A DNA stretch of 64,000 bases from Lyngbya sp. PCC 8106 (GTDB taxonomy: Bacteria > Cyanobacteriota > Cyanobacteriia > Cyanobacteriales > Microcoleaceae): assembly GCF_000169095.1 (NCBI RefSeq), contig NZ_AAVU01000007.1:62001-126000 (forward strand), in the 5' to 3' direction. Both the position numbers and the translations under genes were made by a program. The notes beneath the pieces were generated by a model. That model saw only the letters and a list, made by a program, of their open reading frames with translations, was not told the DNA's origin and did no database searches. Shown piece after piece: positions 8,746 through 17,706 of this stretch; the first letter of the stretch is position 1, and every line of letters begins with the position of its first letter.

Positions 8746-9747
8746 ATGCAAAACTTTCGTAACTATTATCAAATTTTAGGCGTTCCCAAAGACGCAACCT
8801 TAGAAGAAATTAAAAGAGTCTATCGCCGACTCGCCAGACAATATCACCCCGATCTCAATCCTGGTGATAAAGAAGCTGAGGAAAAATTTAAAGATATTGG
8901 GGAAGCTTATCACATTCTTTCTGACCTCGAAAAACGGGCGCAATACGACGAATATAGTCAATTCTGGAAACAAAAAGGATTTCAAGGTCGCACCCGTTCT
9001 CCTTTTTCGGGTTTGAAAACTTGGGCAAATCAATCAACCAATGGTCGCACTCAAACTCAAGAGGTTGATTTCGGAGACTATGCTGATTTTAATACCTTTA
9101 TTGATCAATTATTAGGACGACGACGAGAAGTCAGAACGGTTAACGCAGACGCGCCTCGGGTGGCTTCTTCTGATCCTTATCGTTCCCCTCGCACAAAAGC
9201 TGTTTATAAGGCAGATTCTCGCGAAGCAAAACGGGATATTGAAGCCCGACTGACTTTACCGTTAGAAAAAGCTTATACAGGCGGAACTGAACGCATTCGT
9301 TTAGAAGATGGGCGCAGTTTAGAGGTGAATATGCCTGCTGCAATGATCACAGGTCAACGGATTCGTTTGAGAAATCAAGGCATTGGAGGCGGGGATTTAT
9401 ATCTGAAAATTAATGTTGTCCCTCATCCCTATTTTAAACTCGAACGCTCCGATATTTTTTGTGAAGTTCCGATTACTCCCAGTGAAGCCGTGTTAGGAAG
9501 TGAAATCGAAGTTCCGACTTTAGATGGTTGGGTAAAAATGAAAATTCCTCCGGGTGTAACATCCGGTAAACGATTACGTTTAGCCAATAAAGGTTATCCG
9601 ACCGGCACCGGAAAACGAGGCGATCAATTAGTCGAACTGAAAATCGTTTTTCCTCCAGATCCCAGTCCTCAAGAACGAGAATTATATGAAAAATTACGTC
9701 AAGTTGAAGCGTTTAAACCCCGCCAAGATTTACCTGTTGATCTTTAA
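8746..9747 (+). CDS. dnaJ: DnaJ-family co-chaperone lacking the zinc-finger domain
   Basis: A 333-residue J protein with an N-terminal J domain (YYQILGVPKDAT, catalytic HPD in RQYHPDLNPG), a short linker, and the two beta-barrel C-terminal domains (ARLTLPLEKAYTGGTERI onward). There are no CxxCxGxG repeats, so this is a class B (CbpA-like) J protein that stimulates the ATPase of its DnaK partner. I chose ATG 8746 because the frame upstream overlaps the dnaK 3' end and encodes nothing J-like. The start is 68 bp past the dnaK stop, consistent with one transcript. Class B J proteins of this length next to dnaK3 are known in other cyanobacteria. Confidence 0.9.
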   Translation: MQNFRNYYQILGVPKDATLEEIKRVYRRLARQYHPDLNPGDKEAEEKFKDIGEAYHILSDLEKRAQYDEYSQFWKQKGFQGRTRSPFSGLKTWANQSTNGRTQTQEVDFGDYADFNTFIDQLLGRRREVRTVNADAPRVASSDPYRSPRTKAVYKADSREAKRDIEARLTLPLEKAYTGGTERIRLEDGRSLEVNMPAAMITGQRIRLRNQGIGGGDLYLKINVVPHPYFKLERSDIFCEVPITPSEAVLGSEIEVPTLDGWVKMKIPPGVTSGKRLRLANKGYPTGTGKRGDQLVELKIVFPPDPSPQERELYEKLRQVEAFKPRQDLPVDL

Positions 9748-9760
9748 TTCGGGCGGGCTG

Positions 9761-9789
9761 AAAAAATAAGGAGGCTATTAATAACCTCC
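9761..9789 (-). terminator. Terminator, best read as the end of transaldolase
   Basis: GGAGG-TAT and ATA-CCTCC (9770-9789) form a hairpin. On the minus strand it is followed by TTATTTTTT (9761-9768), a good U-tract. It lies 37 bp past the transaldolase stop and also separates the converging dnaJ. Confidence 0.65.
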
Positions 9790-9825
9790 CTATCTTAAGA
9801 TCGTTTGATCACTTGAAATTTGTTT

Positions 9826-10977
9826 CTAGACCGTTGCGAGTTGTTGCGTTTTCTCTTTGAGAGATTTCATTAACTCATCATAAGGCTGAACAAACTTATC
9901 AATTCCTTCTTCTAGGAGTTCAGACATGACTCGATCTAAATTGATATCAATATCAGGCTCTTGCAAACTTTCCATCAATTGATAAGCTTGATCTACATCC
10001 GTTTCTATTTGATCACCAGAAGGATGACAATGATCGGCGCAAGCTTTTAGGGTTTCGAGAGGGACTGTATTGACTGTATTTTTTCCCACCAATTCATCGA
10101 TATACATGACATCGCTGTATTCAGGGTTTTTTGTACTGGTACTCGCCCACAGTAAGCGTTGAGCATTTGCACCTTTTTCTTCTAATGCTTTCCAGCGTTC
10201 ACTCCCGAAAATTTCTAGGAATTTTTGATAGGCAATTTTAGCATTAGCAATCGCAACTTTACCTTTTATCTGACTCAAACGGGCTTCTTCGTTTAAGTTT
10301 TCAGTCCCAATCTTTTTAATTCTTTCATCTATTAACTGATCAACTTTCACATCGATTCGACTGAGAAAGAAACTTGCGACTGAAGCAATTGAGTCAATGG
10401 GTTGATTATTCTTAACTCGTGTCTCTAATCCGCGAATATACGCTTGGGCAGCTTCTAAATAGCTATCTACGGAAAATAACAGCGTCACATTAACATTAAT
10501 GCCTTCAGAAATAACCTGTTCTACCGCTGGAATTCCCTCGGGAGTTCCCGGAATTTTAATCATTACATTCGGACGATTAATTTCGTTAAAATACCGTCGA
10601 GCTTCTGAAATTGTTTTTTGAGTATCTCGTGCTAGGTTGGGTGGGATTTCGATGCTAACATAACCATCTAATCCCTGAGTTTCATCATATATCGGACGAA
10701 AGGAATCACAAGCGTTGCGAATATCGTCAAAAATTAAGTGAGTACAAATTTCTTCCACAGACTGATTATTCTCAATCCCTGCTTTGATATCAGCATCATA
10801 ACTTTCATTTCCGATGATAGATGACTTGAAAATAGCCGGATTGGAAGTGATTCCTCGGATGTTGAGATGTTTGATTAAATCTTCGAGTTCTCCTGATTTA
10901 ATTAAACTGCGATTTAGATAATCCATCCAAATGCTTTGATTGTACTGGCGAATTTCTGCAATATGATTCGTAGCCAT
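9826..10977 (-). CDS. tal: Transaldolase
   Basis: A 383-residue transaldolase, transferring a dihydroxyacetone unit from sedoheptulose-7-phosphate to glyceraldehyde-3-phosphate in the oxidative pentose phosphate pathway, which drives dark carbon use in cyanobacteria. Visible blocks are GITSNPAIFKSSI near the N-terminus, the Schiff-base region VMIKIPGTPEG with its Lys, and LLWASTSTKNP. The length fits the longer (~380-residue) bacterial subfamily rather than the ~220-residue FSA-like one. It is a single gene with its own terminator; the upstream neighbour is a stress protein on the same strand about 70 bp away, read separately or weakly together. Confidence 0.93.
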   Translation of the reverse strand: MATNHIAEIRQYNQSIWMDYLNRSLIKSGELEDLIKHLNIRGITSNPAIFKSSIIGNESYDADIKAGIENNQSVEEICTHLIFDDIRNACDSFRPIYDETQGLDGYVSIEIPPNLARDTQKTISEARRYFNEINRPNVMIKIPGTPEGIPAVEQVISEGINVNVTLLFSVDSYLEAAQAYIRGLETRVKNNQPIDSIASVASFFLSRIDVKVDQLIDERIKKIGTENLNEEARLSQIKGKVAIANAKIAYQKFLEIFGSERWKALEEKGANAQRLLWASTSTKNPEYSDVMYIDELVGKNTVNTVPLETLKACADHCHPSGDQIETDVDQAYQLMESLQEPDIDINLDRVMSELLEEGIDKFVQPYDELMKSLKEKTQQLATV

Positions 10978-11047
10978 AGTTAATTTTCTCCTATTTTGTC
11001 AATTTTTAAACAAACTTTTCACTTCTTACAAAAAAGCGATCATCAAG

Positions 11048-11566
11048 TTAGTTTTTGTTCTGTACCACTAACACCGAACAAGGCGCATGGTGAACGACAT
11101 GATTACTCACACTTCCGAGAAAAGCTTCTTCTAAACCTGTGCGACCTGTACGACCTACCACAGTTAAATCTGCATTCCATTCTTGAGCTGTTTTACAGAT
11201 GAGTTCGCCGGGATTTCCCCGAGATGGAATACATCTATATTGAGCGTAAACTCCTTGTTTCTCCGCGACTGTTTGATAGTGATGTAGCCAGCTTTCTGCT
11301 TCTGCTTTCGATTTTTTTATCTCTTGTTCAGTCGCTTGTAATACCTCTGTTTCCGTCATAGAAGGATACATTCTCATCATAGGATGTAAACTGGTTCCTG
11401 TTGGTGCTGCTACGGGCGGTACAGTTGGCATTTGTGTCCACCTTTGTGTACAAAAAATTAGCAGTAATTCCGCTTTTTGAGTGTGAGCAATATTTAAAGC
11501 TTCTTCAAATACATTTTCTCCCTGAGAAGATCGATCTAATGCAGCTAATACTTTGTTGTAACTCAT
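11048..11566 (-). CDS. Universal stress protein (UspA family)
   Basis: A 172-residue UspA-fold protein. It begins YNKVLAALDRSSQGENVFEEAL, and the C-terminal nucleotide-binding signature G-x2-G-x9-G-S is present in GRTGRTGLEEAFLGSVS. The match to the ATP-binding subgroup is good. An insertion rich in Pro, Thr and Met (about residues 44-75) lengthens it relative to the ~145-residue standard, as in many cyanobacterial Usps. The ribosome site AAAGG precedes ATG 11566. The precise stress role cannot be read from sequence. Confidence 0.88.
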   Translation of the reverse strand: MSYNKVLAALDRSSQGENVFEEALNIAHTQKAELLLIFCTQRWTQMPTVPPVAAPTGTSLHPMMRMYPSMTETEVLQATEQEIKKSKAEAESWLHHYQTVAEKQGVYAQYRCIPSRGNPGELICKTAQEWNADLTVVGRTGRTGLEEAFLGSVSNHVVHHAPCSVLVVQNKN

Positions 11567-12034
11567 AATATTAGACCTTTTTTCTAACGTGTATAACTTC
11601 AGCGCATTGACTTGCTAAAACTTTTAAAAATCTATTACTATCAAGTATAACATCGAAAACCAGTAACATCTTCTGTCACAAGATGGATATCTATCTCTAT
11701 CTCTCAAATGATGGTCAATTTTTAAAAAGTATTCCTATTTTAAGATGTAAATTTAAAAGTAAAATGATAAAAAATGTTACAATTTGAAAAGTATATTTAT
11801 TATTATTGATTTCTAGTCTAAAAAATCTCCCAAAAGTATTAGATAAATCTCTATCTGGAGGTATAAAAATCTAATGCCTAATAAGTTTATACTGAAAATT
11901 AGCTCTAAAAGCTACAAATACAAACTACTATACAAAGACTCAGAGATGAATCAAAAATCTGATTAATACGTTCTCAATAGAGTTATTTTAGCTCTCCAGT
12001 TCACTTAAACCTTTTCATTCAACCCTTTTTTAAA
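11567..12034. other. AT-rich intergenic region, divergent promoters
   Basis: 468 bp between the minus-strand stress protein and the plus-strand zinc-ribbon gene. It is strongly AT-rich and presumably holds both promoters. I see no frame, repeat or hairpin worth naming. Confidence 0.5.
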
Positions 12035-12259
12035 ATGATTATCTGTCCTCTCTGTTCAGGAGAATTAACTCGTCATGTTTGTCAGCATACAATCTGTTGG
12101 TTGTGCTTAAACTGTCGGCAAACTTTATCAGACTTTCTAGTAGAACGATACAACGATCAACCTGCAAATTTAGGTGGAGTTGCGATCGCAAACGTTAGTC
12201 AAAATTCCATCACTCCCACAACCCACTTTGGTCATTCTTCCTCTAAAAACTTAGCTTAA
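12035..12259 (+). CDS. Small zinc-ribbon-like protein
   Basis: A 74-residue protein. The first 30 residues hold a C-x2-C knuckle (CPLC), a Cys/His cluster (HVCQHTICWLCLNC) and a further basic turn, the pattern of small cyanobacterial zinc-ribbon proteins of the type that start ICPxC-GELxRHxxxH. The remaining half is polar and variable. It ends 46 bp before the P-type ATPase on the same strand, suggesting cotranscription, so a regulatory or metal-linked role is conceivable but unproven. Coding potential is supported by the cysteine spacing and synteny; function is unknown. Confidence 0.65.
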   Translation: MIICPLCSGELTRHVCQHTICWLCLNCRQTLSDFLVERYNDQPANLGGVAIANVSQNSITPTTHFGHSSSKNLA

Positions 12260-12305
12260 TAAAGTTTCAACTTTTTAGATTATCTCTCTACTCGGTTAAC
12301 ACCCC

Positions 12306-15029
12306 ATGACCTCAACTAAAGAACCACAAGAACAGTTAGATATTCGGTGGACAAGCTCCCATTCAGCAGAAGAAAATCTGAATAAACTTTCTGTTGAAAC
12401 TAACCAGGGACTCTCCGCTTCTAATATCAAAAAAAGACGAGAAAAGTACGGCCATAATCGCTTACAAAAACTCAAACATCGTAGTTCCTGGCAAATCTTC
12501 ATTGATCAATTTAAAAGTCCAATTATTGGGCTATTAGCGATCGCCGCCATTCTCTCCTTTTCATTTCAAGACTGGGTAGAAGGAATTGCTATTATTATTG
12601 CTATTCTTTTAAACACAGTGATTGGCTTTTTTACCGAACTAAAAGCCGTTAATTCGATGGAGTCTCTACAAGAACTCAGTCGTACAAAAGCCAACGTTAG
12701 ACGCGAGGGAAAAGTTCAAGAAATTTCTGCTGAAGAACTGGTTCCTGGTGATATTGTTGTCCTTGAAAGTGGTGATTTAGTTCCGGCAGATGTGCGGATT
12801 TTGCAAGCATCTAAACTGCAAGCTGATGAGTCTGCTTTAACCGGAGAATCCCTTCCTGTTAGTAAAACAATAGAAGCTTTAGAAGGCGATCTTTCCCTGG
12901 CTGAACGTACAAATATGCTGTTTAAAGGAACAGCAATTACACGGGGTTCGGGTGAAGGAGTCGTAGTCGCAACCGGAATGAAAACGGAACTCGGTCATAT
13001 TTCCTCAATGACAGCCGAAGCGAAACAAGAATCGACCCCTTTAGAACAGCGACTCGATAAACTCGGTCAAAATTTAATTTGGGTAACATTAGTCATTGCT
13101 GTATTAGTAGCGGGAGCGGGAATTATTGGGGGGAAAGAATTATTTTTGATGATACAAACCGCCATTGCTTTAGCTGTGGCTGCGGTTCCCGAAGGACTTC
13201 CCATTGTGGCGACAGTCGCCTTGGCGCGAGGAATGTGGCGCATGGCAAAACGTAATGCTTTAATCAACCGTTTATCGGCTGTAGAAACTCTCGGAGCCAC
13301 CAATATTATCTGTACCGATAAAACCGGAACTTTAACCGAAAATCGCATGACTGTAGCGCAAATTGCGTTAGATTCTGGGATCGTAAAAGTGAGCGGAGAA
13401 GCGTTAGAAATTGAAGGAGAATTTACCCAAGACGAAGAATCAATCAATCCCCAAGAAAACGACCGTTTGCGCTCCCTCTTAGAAGTGGGAGTTTTGTGTA
13501 ATAAAGCCAGCTTACCCCAATTTAACGAACACAAAGATAAACCCACTGGCGATCCGATGGAAGTCGCCTTATTAGTGGTCGGGGCAAAAGGAGAGCTTCG
13601 CCGCGAAAAAATATTACAAACCTATCCAGAAGTTCGAGATGTGCCATTTGATTCCGATACTAAAATGATGGCAACCATTCACGAAGATGAACAAGGTTAT
13701 CGTTTTGCAGTTAAAGGCGCTCCCGAGTATATTCTAGACGTTTGTAATCAACAATTAACCTTAGAAGGTGTTCAAGAGTTAAGCGAAGATGACAAAAAAA
13801 CTTGGCGGGAACGCTGTGATCAATTAGCAAAAGAAGGATTAAGAATTCTTGCCTTTGCCTCTAAAAATACAGATGATTCGGAAGCAGAACCCTATGAAAA
13901 CCTGACCCTTTTAGGGGTAGTGGGATTACTCGATCCTCCCCGAGAACAAGTAAAGTATTCACTAAAAGCGTGCCATGATGCAGGAATTAGAGTGATCATG
14001 GTGACAGGAGATCAACCCGTTACCGCTCGTAATATTGGCTTGGCTGTGGGTTTAACCACCGAACAAGAAGCCGAAGCCAGACGAGGTGAGGAACTTCAAT
14101 CTCTCGATAATTTATCTAAACAACAAAAGCAAGAATTACAACAAGTTCCCATTTTTGCTCGCGTTAGTCCAGAACAAAAATTAAATTTAGTTACCCTACA
14201 TCAACAGCATAATGCGATTGTTGCGATGACCGGAGATGGTGTTAACGATGCACCCGCATTAAAGAAAGCAGATATTGGCATTGCGATGGGAAAACGGGGA
14301 ACACAAGTCGCCCAAGAAGCGGCAGATATGGTATTACAAGATGATGCCTTTTCCAGTATTGTTGCTGCGGTCGAACAGGGACGGGCAATCTTTGGGAATA
14401 TTCGCAAGTTTACCATCTATTTGCTCTCGGGAAATATGGGTGAAATTATTGCGGTAGCTGCAACTTCGTTAGTGGGCGCACCCTTACCTTTATTACCCTT
14501 GCAAATTTTATTTTTGAATGCCGTTAACGATGTGTTTCCGGCGTTAGCTTTAGGCGTGGGAGAAGGAAGTCCTAACCTGATGAAACAGAAGCCACGCGAT
14601 CGCAGTGAAGCGATTTTACCCCGGCGTCATTGGATGGCAATTGTGCTGTATGGAGTGATTATTGCGATAACCGTTTTGGGGATCTTTTGGCTGTGTTTAA
14701 GTCGTTTGGGAATGAAAGAAGATAAAGCCGTGACTATCTCATTTTTAACCTTAGCTTTTGGTCGCCTATGGCACGTTTTTAATATGCGGGATTCAAACTC
14801 TGGATTGTTTAAAAATGAAGTCACAACTAACCGTTATGTGTGGTTAGCGTTATTAATTTGTACAGGTTTACTATTGATGGCGGTTTATCTTTCTCCCTTA
14901 GCAAATGTGTTAAAAATAGTTAATCCGGGTTTGCAAGGATGGGGATTTATTTTAGGGGGAAGTTTAATTCCATTAGTCATCGGACAGATACTCAAAGTGA
15001 TCATTCCTTCTAAATGGTTTGCATTGTAA
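12306..15029 (+). CDS. P-type cation-transporting ATPase (P2, calcium-pump-like)
   Basis: A 907-residue P-type ATPase with the full set of motifs: an N-terminal cation-ATPase domain, actuator LTGESLPV, the membrane motif AVPEGLPIVAT, the phosphorylation site CTDKTGTLTENRM, the nucleotide-domain sequence KGAPEYIL, and the hinge TGDGVNDAPALKKADIGIAMG. About ten membrane segments are expected, with the last six after ~residue 690. The PEGL motif and overall length place it among P2A/P2C-like pumps (PacL/PMA1 relatives). Calcium or monovalent cation export across the plasma membrane is plausible, but the ion cannot be fixed from sequence alone. It follows the zinc-ribbon gene. Confidence 0.92.
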   Translation: MTSTKEPQEQLDIRWTSSHSAEENLNKLSVETNQGLSASNIKKRREKYGHNRLQKLKHRSSWQIFIDQFKSPIIGLLAIAAILSFSFQDWVEGIAIIIAILLNTVIGFFTELKAVNSMESLQELSRTKANVRREGKVQEISAEELVPGDIVVLESGDLVPADVRILQASKLQADESALTGESLPVSKTIEALEGDLSLAERTNMLFKGTAITRGSGEGVVVATGMKTELGHISSMTAEAKQESTPLEQRLDKLGQNLIWVTLVIAVLVAGAGIIGGKELFLMIQTAIALAVAAVPEGLPIVATVALARGMWRMAKRNALINRLSAVETLGATNIICTDKTGTLTENRMTVAQIALDSGIVKVSGEALEIEGEFTQDEESINPQENDRLRSLLEVGVLCNKASLPQFNEHKDKPTGDPMEVALLVVGAKGELRREKILQTYPEVRDVPFDSDTKMMATIHEDEQGYRFAVKGAPEYILDVCNQQLTLEGVQELSEDDKKTWRERCDQLAKEGLRILAFASKNTDDSEAEPYENLTLLGVVGLLDPPREQVKYSLKACHDAGIRVIMVTGDQPVTARNIGLAVGLTTEQEAEARRGEELQSLDNLSKQQKQELQQVPIFARVSPEQKLNLVTLHQQHNAIVAMTGDGVNDAPALKKADIGIAMGKRGTQVAQEAADMVLQDDAFSSIVAAVEQGRAIFGNIRKFTIYLLSGNMGEIIAVAATSLVGAPLPLLPLQILFLNAVNDVFPALALGVGEGSPNLMKQKPRDRSEAILPRRHWMAIVLYGVIIAITVLGIFWLCLSRLGMKEDKAVTISFLTLAFGRLWHVFNMRDSNSGLFKNEVTTNRYVWLALLICTGLLLMAVYLSPLANVLKIVNPGLQGWGFILGGSLIPLVIGQILKVIIPSKWFAL

Positions 15030-15080
15030 ATCAATCTATCCGCAGTCAGTTTTCTCAAAAGCATATTTCCTTTAAGCTAG

Positions 15081-15242
15081 ATGGAAGAACAGGAATCAAT
15101 TCATCAAGATGAACGGGGTGCGAATTTTGCAGGAGAAGAAGCCCATCATCAAGCTGTTACCGATCAGGAAAAAATTCTCTCTAAACAACAGCAGCAGGAG
15201 GAAGCAGACGATGCGCGTAATCGAACTACAACCTCCAATTAA
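15081..15242 (+). CDS. Short hydrophilic protein, 53 residues
   Basis: An ATG-to-TAA frame 51 bp after the ATPase on the same strand. It is acidic and Gln/Glu/His-rich: it starts MEEQESIHQDERGA, has a run of Gln near residue 40 and ends RNRTTTSN, with no Cys and no membrane segment. No Shine-Dalgarno is clear. It could be a small cotranscribed protein or a chance frame; its strongly coding-like composition (few rare hydrophobics, Gln/Glu-rich) slightly favours a gene. No family recognised. Confidence 0.4.
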   Translation: MEEQESIHQDERGANFAGEEAHHQAVTDQEKILSKQQQQEEADDARNRTTTSN

Positions 15243-15277
15243 ACGTATTCTCTACGTCATATCTATTAAAAAAAGCT

Positions 15278-15493
15278 CTAGTTAGGATGACGATAATCAG
15301 CATCTAGCCAACAACGAGGTAAACTTTCACCAGAAGGAAAAATAAGCTTTTCTTTCTCCATAAACTCAGGAGACTGTTCTTCTTCTCCTGCTTGAACTCG
15401 GCCGGAAATCTGACTTTTATTCGGATCAGCTAATGCTGTCAAATCCAGAACTTTAACTAAGTTTCCCGTTTGTTTATTTTCTAAAAAAATCAT
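15278..15493 (-). CDS. Conserved small cyanobacterial protein, function unknown
   Basis: 71 residues starting MIFLENKQTGNLVKVLDL, with a middle GRVQAGEEEQSPE and the C-terminal LIFPSGESLPRCWLDADYR. I recall similar short cyanobacterial proteins with a conserved PSGE-LPxCW ending (from memory, not searched). It converges with the 53-residue frame before it. It is probably a real single-domain protein of unknown function; no signal peptide or membrane segment is seen. Confidence 0.65.
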   Translation of the reverse strand: MIFLENKQTGNLVKVLDLTALADPNKSQISGRVQAGEEEQSPEFMEKEKLIFPSGESLPRCWLDADYRHPN

Positions 15494-15722
15494 AGCTTTA
15501 TCAAGTTTGACTCTACTTTAAAGAGTATCTACGATTTGTTAAAAGATGTCATCTATCTTAAGTTCTATAAACTTTAAATCGCTCGGTATACTCTCTCTTT
15601 CCTTCTCTTTATCCTCTTAAACTATTCATTATTACCATGGATTTAAGGATCGTGACTGGGGAGTTTTTTGATTTGAAACTATTAGCAAAATCTCGAATTA
15701 AAAGTTAATAGGACAATAAATT

Positions 15723-15926
15723 ATGGCTAGAGTTGCAATTAATGGATTAGGTCGGATTGGTCGAGCAGTTTTCAAAATTTTACTGGATACTCCCGAGCTA
15801 GAAGTTGTTGGTACTAACGATATTATTTATGCCGATCAACAAATCTGTTCCTCTAGGAAGATCCTGATTGGTACATTGAGGATCTATCCTAGAAATCGAT
15901 GGGTTACTGATGAAGTTAAAGTTTAA
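15723..15926 (+). pseudogene. gap: Truncated glyceraldehyde-3-phosphate dehydrogenase (N-terminal fragment)
   Basis: The first ~34 residues are an unmistakable GAPDH N-terminus: VAINGLGRIGRAVFKILLD with the GxGxxG NAD motif, then LEVVGTNDI. Homology then stops and 33 unrelated residues run to the TAA, so about 300 of the usual ~337 residues, including the catalytic Cys, are missing. The start is a normal one (AGGA about 11 bp upstream of ATG 15723). This looks like a gene copy truncated by deletion or a partial duplication, probably non-functional. An intact gap elsewhere in the genome is assumed. Confidence 0.85.
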
Positions 15927-16163
15927 GCTTTGGAAGTGGGGAAGGTTAGGAGATGTAGAGAGAAGAAAGTAACCCTAGAGATTAAATTTGTGAAGTTCTG
16001 ATTTTGGATGACAGAATTTAAACTGTTAAATGGTTTATTTCTGGAATTGTCATTGGTCTGTCACAAATAAAAGTAAACGATTCACTCGCTCTTTTCTCAT
16101 TAATTGGAATTGACGGCTGAATAATTTACTTGTTGATTGTTTGTAATAGGAGGATATATTCTC

Positions 16164-16661
16164 ATGGATTTTTATTTACTGTTAGGCATTGTTGCCGTTG
16201 GATTTTCAGCGTATCTGTTGATGCAACGTCATCGTTTATTTTACTCTGCTGTCACTGTCTTCGGTATTTTATTAATTACCTTGACTCAGAGTTCGTCTGC
16301 TCTCGCAACACCGCTTTTAGGTGCTTTAGGAACGCCTGATAGTGCGCTTCAAACGCCTCAACAAAAACAGCTTGATGAACGCTTAAAACTAAATCCGGGT
16401 GGTGGTCAATATAGCGGTGTTGAATACGTTAAAAAAGACTGGAAACGTACAAAAGCACTTAGCGATCGCGAAATCAAAAAGACTATTAAATCTGAGATTC
16501 AAAAGGATTTGGTGGCAATGGTAACGAATGGTTCTGTCATTCTCTCGGGTACGGTGAAAGATAAAAATACAGCCCAGAAAATTGTTAAGGACGTTAAAGC
16601 AATTCCCGGTGTTCACGAAATTACCTTTGAGCTAGGATTAAAGGAAAAAAGTAATCTGTAG
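16164..16661 (+). CDS. BON-domain membrane-anchored protein
   Basis: 165 residues. Two hydrophobic segments (about 4-20 and 28-45) are followed by a polar stretch and a C-terminal BON domain (about 95-160: SDREIKKTIKSEI, then VTNGSVILSGTVKDK and VKAIPGVHEITFEL). BON domains bind phospholipid or partner proteins and occur in envelope and osmotic-stress proteins. ATG 16164 is preferred over an upstream in-frame ATG at 16137 because TAGGAGGA at 16147-16154 is an excellent ribosome site. Single gene; role in envelope maintenance is inferred only. Confidence 0.8.
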   Translation: MDFYLLLGIVAVGFSAYLLMQRHRLFYSAVTVFGILLITLTQSSSALATPLLGALGTPDSALQTPQQKQLDERLKLNPGGGQYSGVEYVKKDWKRTKALSDREIKKTIKSEIQKDLVAMVTNGSVILSGTVKDKNTAQKIVKDVKAIPGVHEITFELGLKEKSNL

Positions 16662-16799
16662 AGTTTTAAATAAACAGAGTAATTAACTTTTTCTCATTCA
16701 TTTTTTTGACTTTAAAGACAACAAAGAGAATCAAAACTCTCGTCTTTCAAAGTTTTTTGAACAAAACGAAGAATACAATTAATAGCTGAGGAAATCATC

Positions 16800-17147
16800 A
16801 TGGCACAACTTAACCAACAAAAATGTGAAGCCTGTAGCGCAAATTCTCAACCCATTACTCAAGAACAAATTCAACAACTTAAACCCGAAATTCCCGAATG
16901 GGACTTAATTGACAGTCAAGGCGAGGCTCATTTACAGCGAACTTATCAATTTCCAGATTTTAAAACAGCTTTAGACTTTACCAATAAAGTTGGAAACGCA
17001 GCCGAAGCAGAAGGACATCACCCCGCAATTACCACCGAATACGGAAAAGCAACCGTGAATTGGTGGACTCATGCGATTTCTGGGTTACATCGTAATGATT
17101 TTATTATGGCGGCTAAAACCGATGAGCTTGCTCAAAGTTTCTCATAA
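16800..17147 (+). CDS. 4a-hydroxytetrahydrobiopterin dehydratase (pterin-4a-carbinolamine dehydratase)
   Basis: 115 residues of the PCD/DCoH family. The family core is intact: the E-G-H-H-P motif (AEGHHPAITTEYG), then VNWWTHAISGLHRNDFIMA. The first ~20 residues add a C-x2-C pair and are variable. The enzyme dehydrates 4a-carbinolamine pterins formed by aromatic amino acid hydroxylases; in cyanobacteria without such a hydroxylase nearby the physiological substrate is uncertain. It is a monocistronic gene with a terminator hairpin 90 bp downstream. Confidence 0.9.
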   Translation: MAQLNQQKCEACSANSQPITQEQIQQLKPEIPEWDLIDSQGEAHLQRTYQFPDFKTALDFTNKVGNAAEAEGHHPAITTEYGKATVNWWTHAISGLHRNDFIMAAKTDELAQSFS

Positions 17148-17167
17148 ACTCTGACCGCAGCACGCGG

Positions 17168-17208
17168 TCATCGGCAAGCCCCGCCTTTTCAAGGCGGGGA
17201 ACCGATGA
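17168..17208. repeat. Long GC-rich hairpin, IS200/IS605-end-like
   Basis: CCCCGCCTT (17179-17187) and AAGGCGGGG (17191-17199) form a 9-bp stem with a 3-base loop, and outer arms TCATCGG (17168-17174) and CCGATGA (17202-17208) extend it. Such AAGCCCC...GGGGAA hairpins are frequent at the ends of IS200/IS605-type elements in cyanobacteria, but no transposase is present, so it may be an orphan end or an ordinary repeat. Confidence 0.5.
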
Positions 17209-17236
17209 CTCTCAAATAATTTAGATTAATTAAATG

Positions 17237-17265
17237 TTCGCCGACAGCAGGCGAATATTTTTTTT
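17237..17265 (+). terminator. Intrinsic terminator after the pterin dehydratase gene
   Basis: TTCGCC (17237-17242) and GGCGAA (17250-17255), 7-base loop, followed by TATTTTTTTT (17256-17265). Strong U-tract on the plus strand. Confidence 0.75.
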
Positions 17266-17706
17266 CACGGGTTAAACTCTGTTGACTCAAAAATAAATTG
17301 GTATTCAACTTTTTGAAATTCAATTTCGATTCTAAGTAGACTATTTTTATCAATTTTTGGAAATCTGTAATAAAAATGTAGTATATTATGCTTTGGGCCA
17401 AAGCCTTGACCAACAAGCCATCATGCCAAGGGTACAAGTCAAGGTGCTTGACAGCATTGCTTAAATATGTTACAAACTATATATTCATTTAATTACAGTG
17501 ATTGACCAATTTTACACTGTAAACAGGGGTTAAACTGTGCTAAAACTCTTTAGAGCTTTTGTCAATAAATAGAAACAAAATTTTAAGAGTTAAAACTTTA
17601 TATATCTATAGATAGAAAGTGAGAAAATTTTCTCATTTTATCCGGTTGAACCTGGTAAGTTTTTGAAGCCGGATAGATGTTTTGTGCAGGGGAGGAAAAA
17701 TAAGAG
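17266..17706. other. AT-rich intergenic region with short inverted repeats
   Basis: It holds a 15-base palindrome GCTTTGGGCCAAAGC around 17391-17405, a nearby CTTGAC/GTCAAG-rich patch (17403-17450), and GAGAAAATTTTCTC near 17622-17635. No convincing gene; the minus-strand frame at 17189-17437 looks spurious. Together with the hairpin upstream it may be the eroded remains of a small mobile element. The ImmA-like gene's ribosome site GGGGAGG lies at its end. Confidence 0.4.

Noticed and set aside
17189..17437. 82-residue minus-strand frame
   Set aside because: It crosses the terminator of the pterin dehydratase gene and palindromes; not coding-like.
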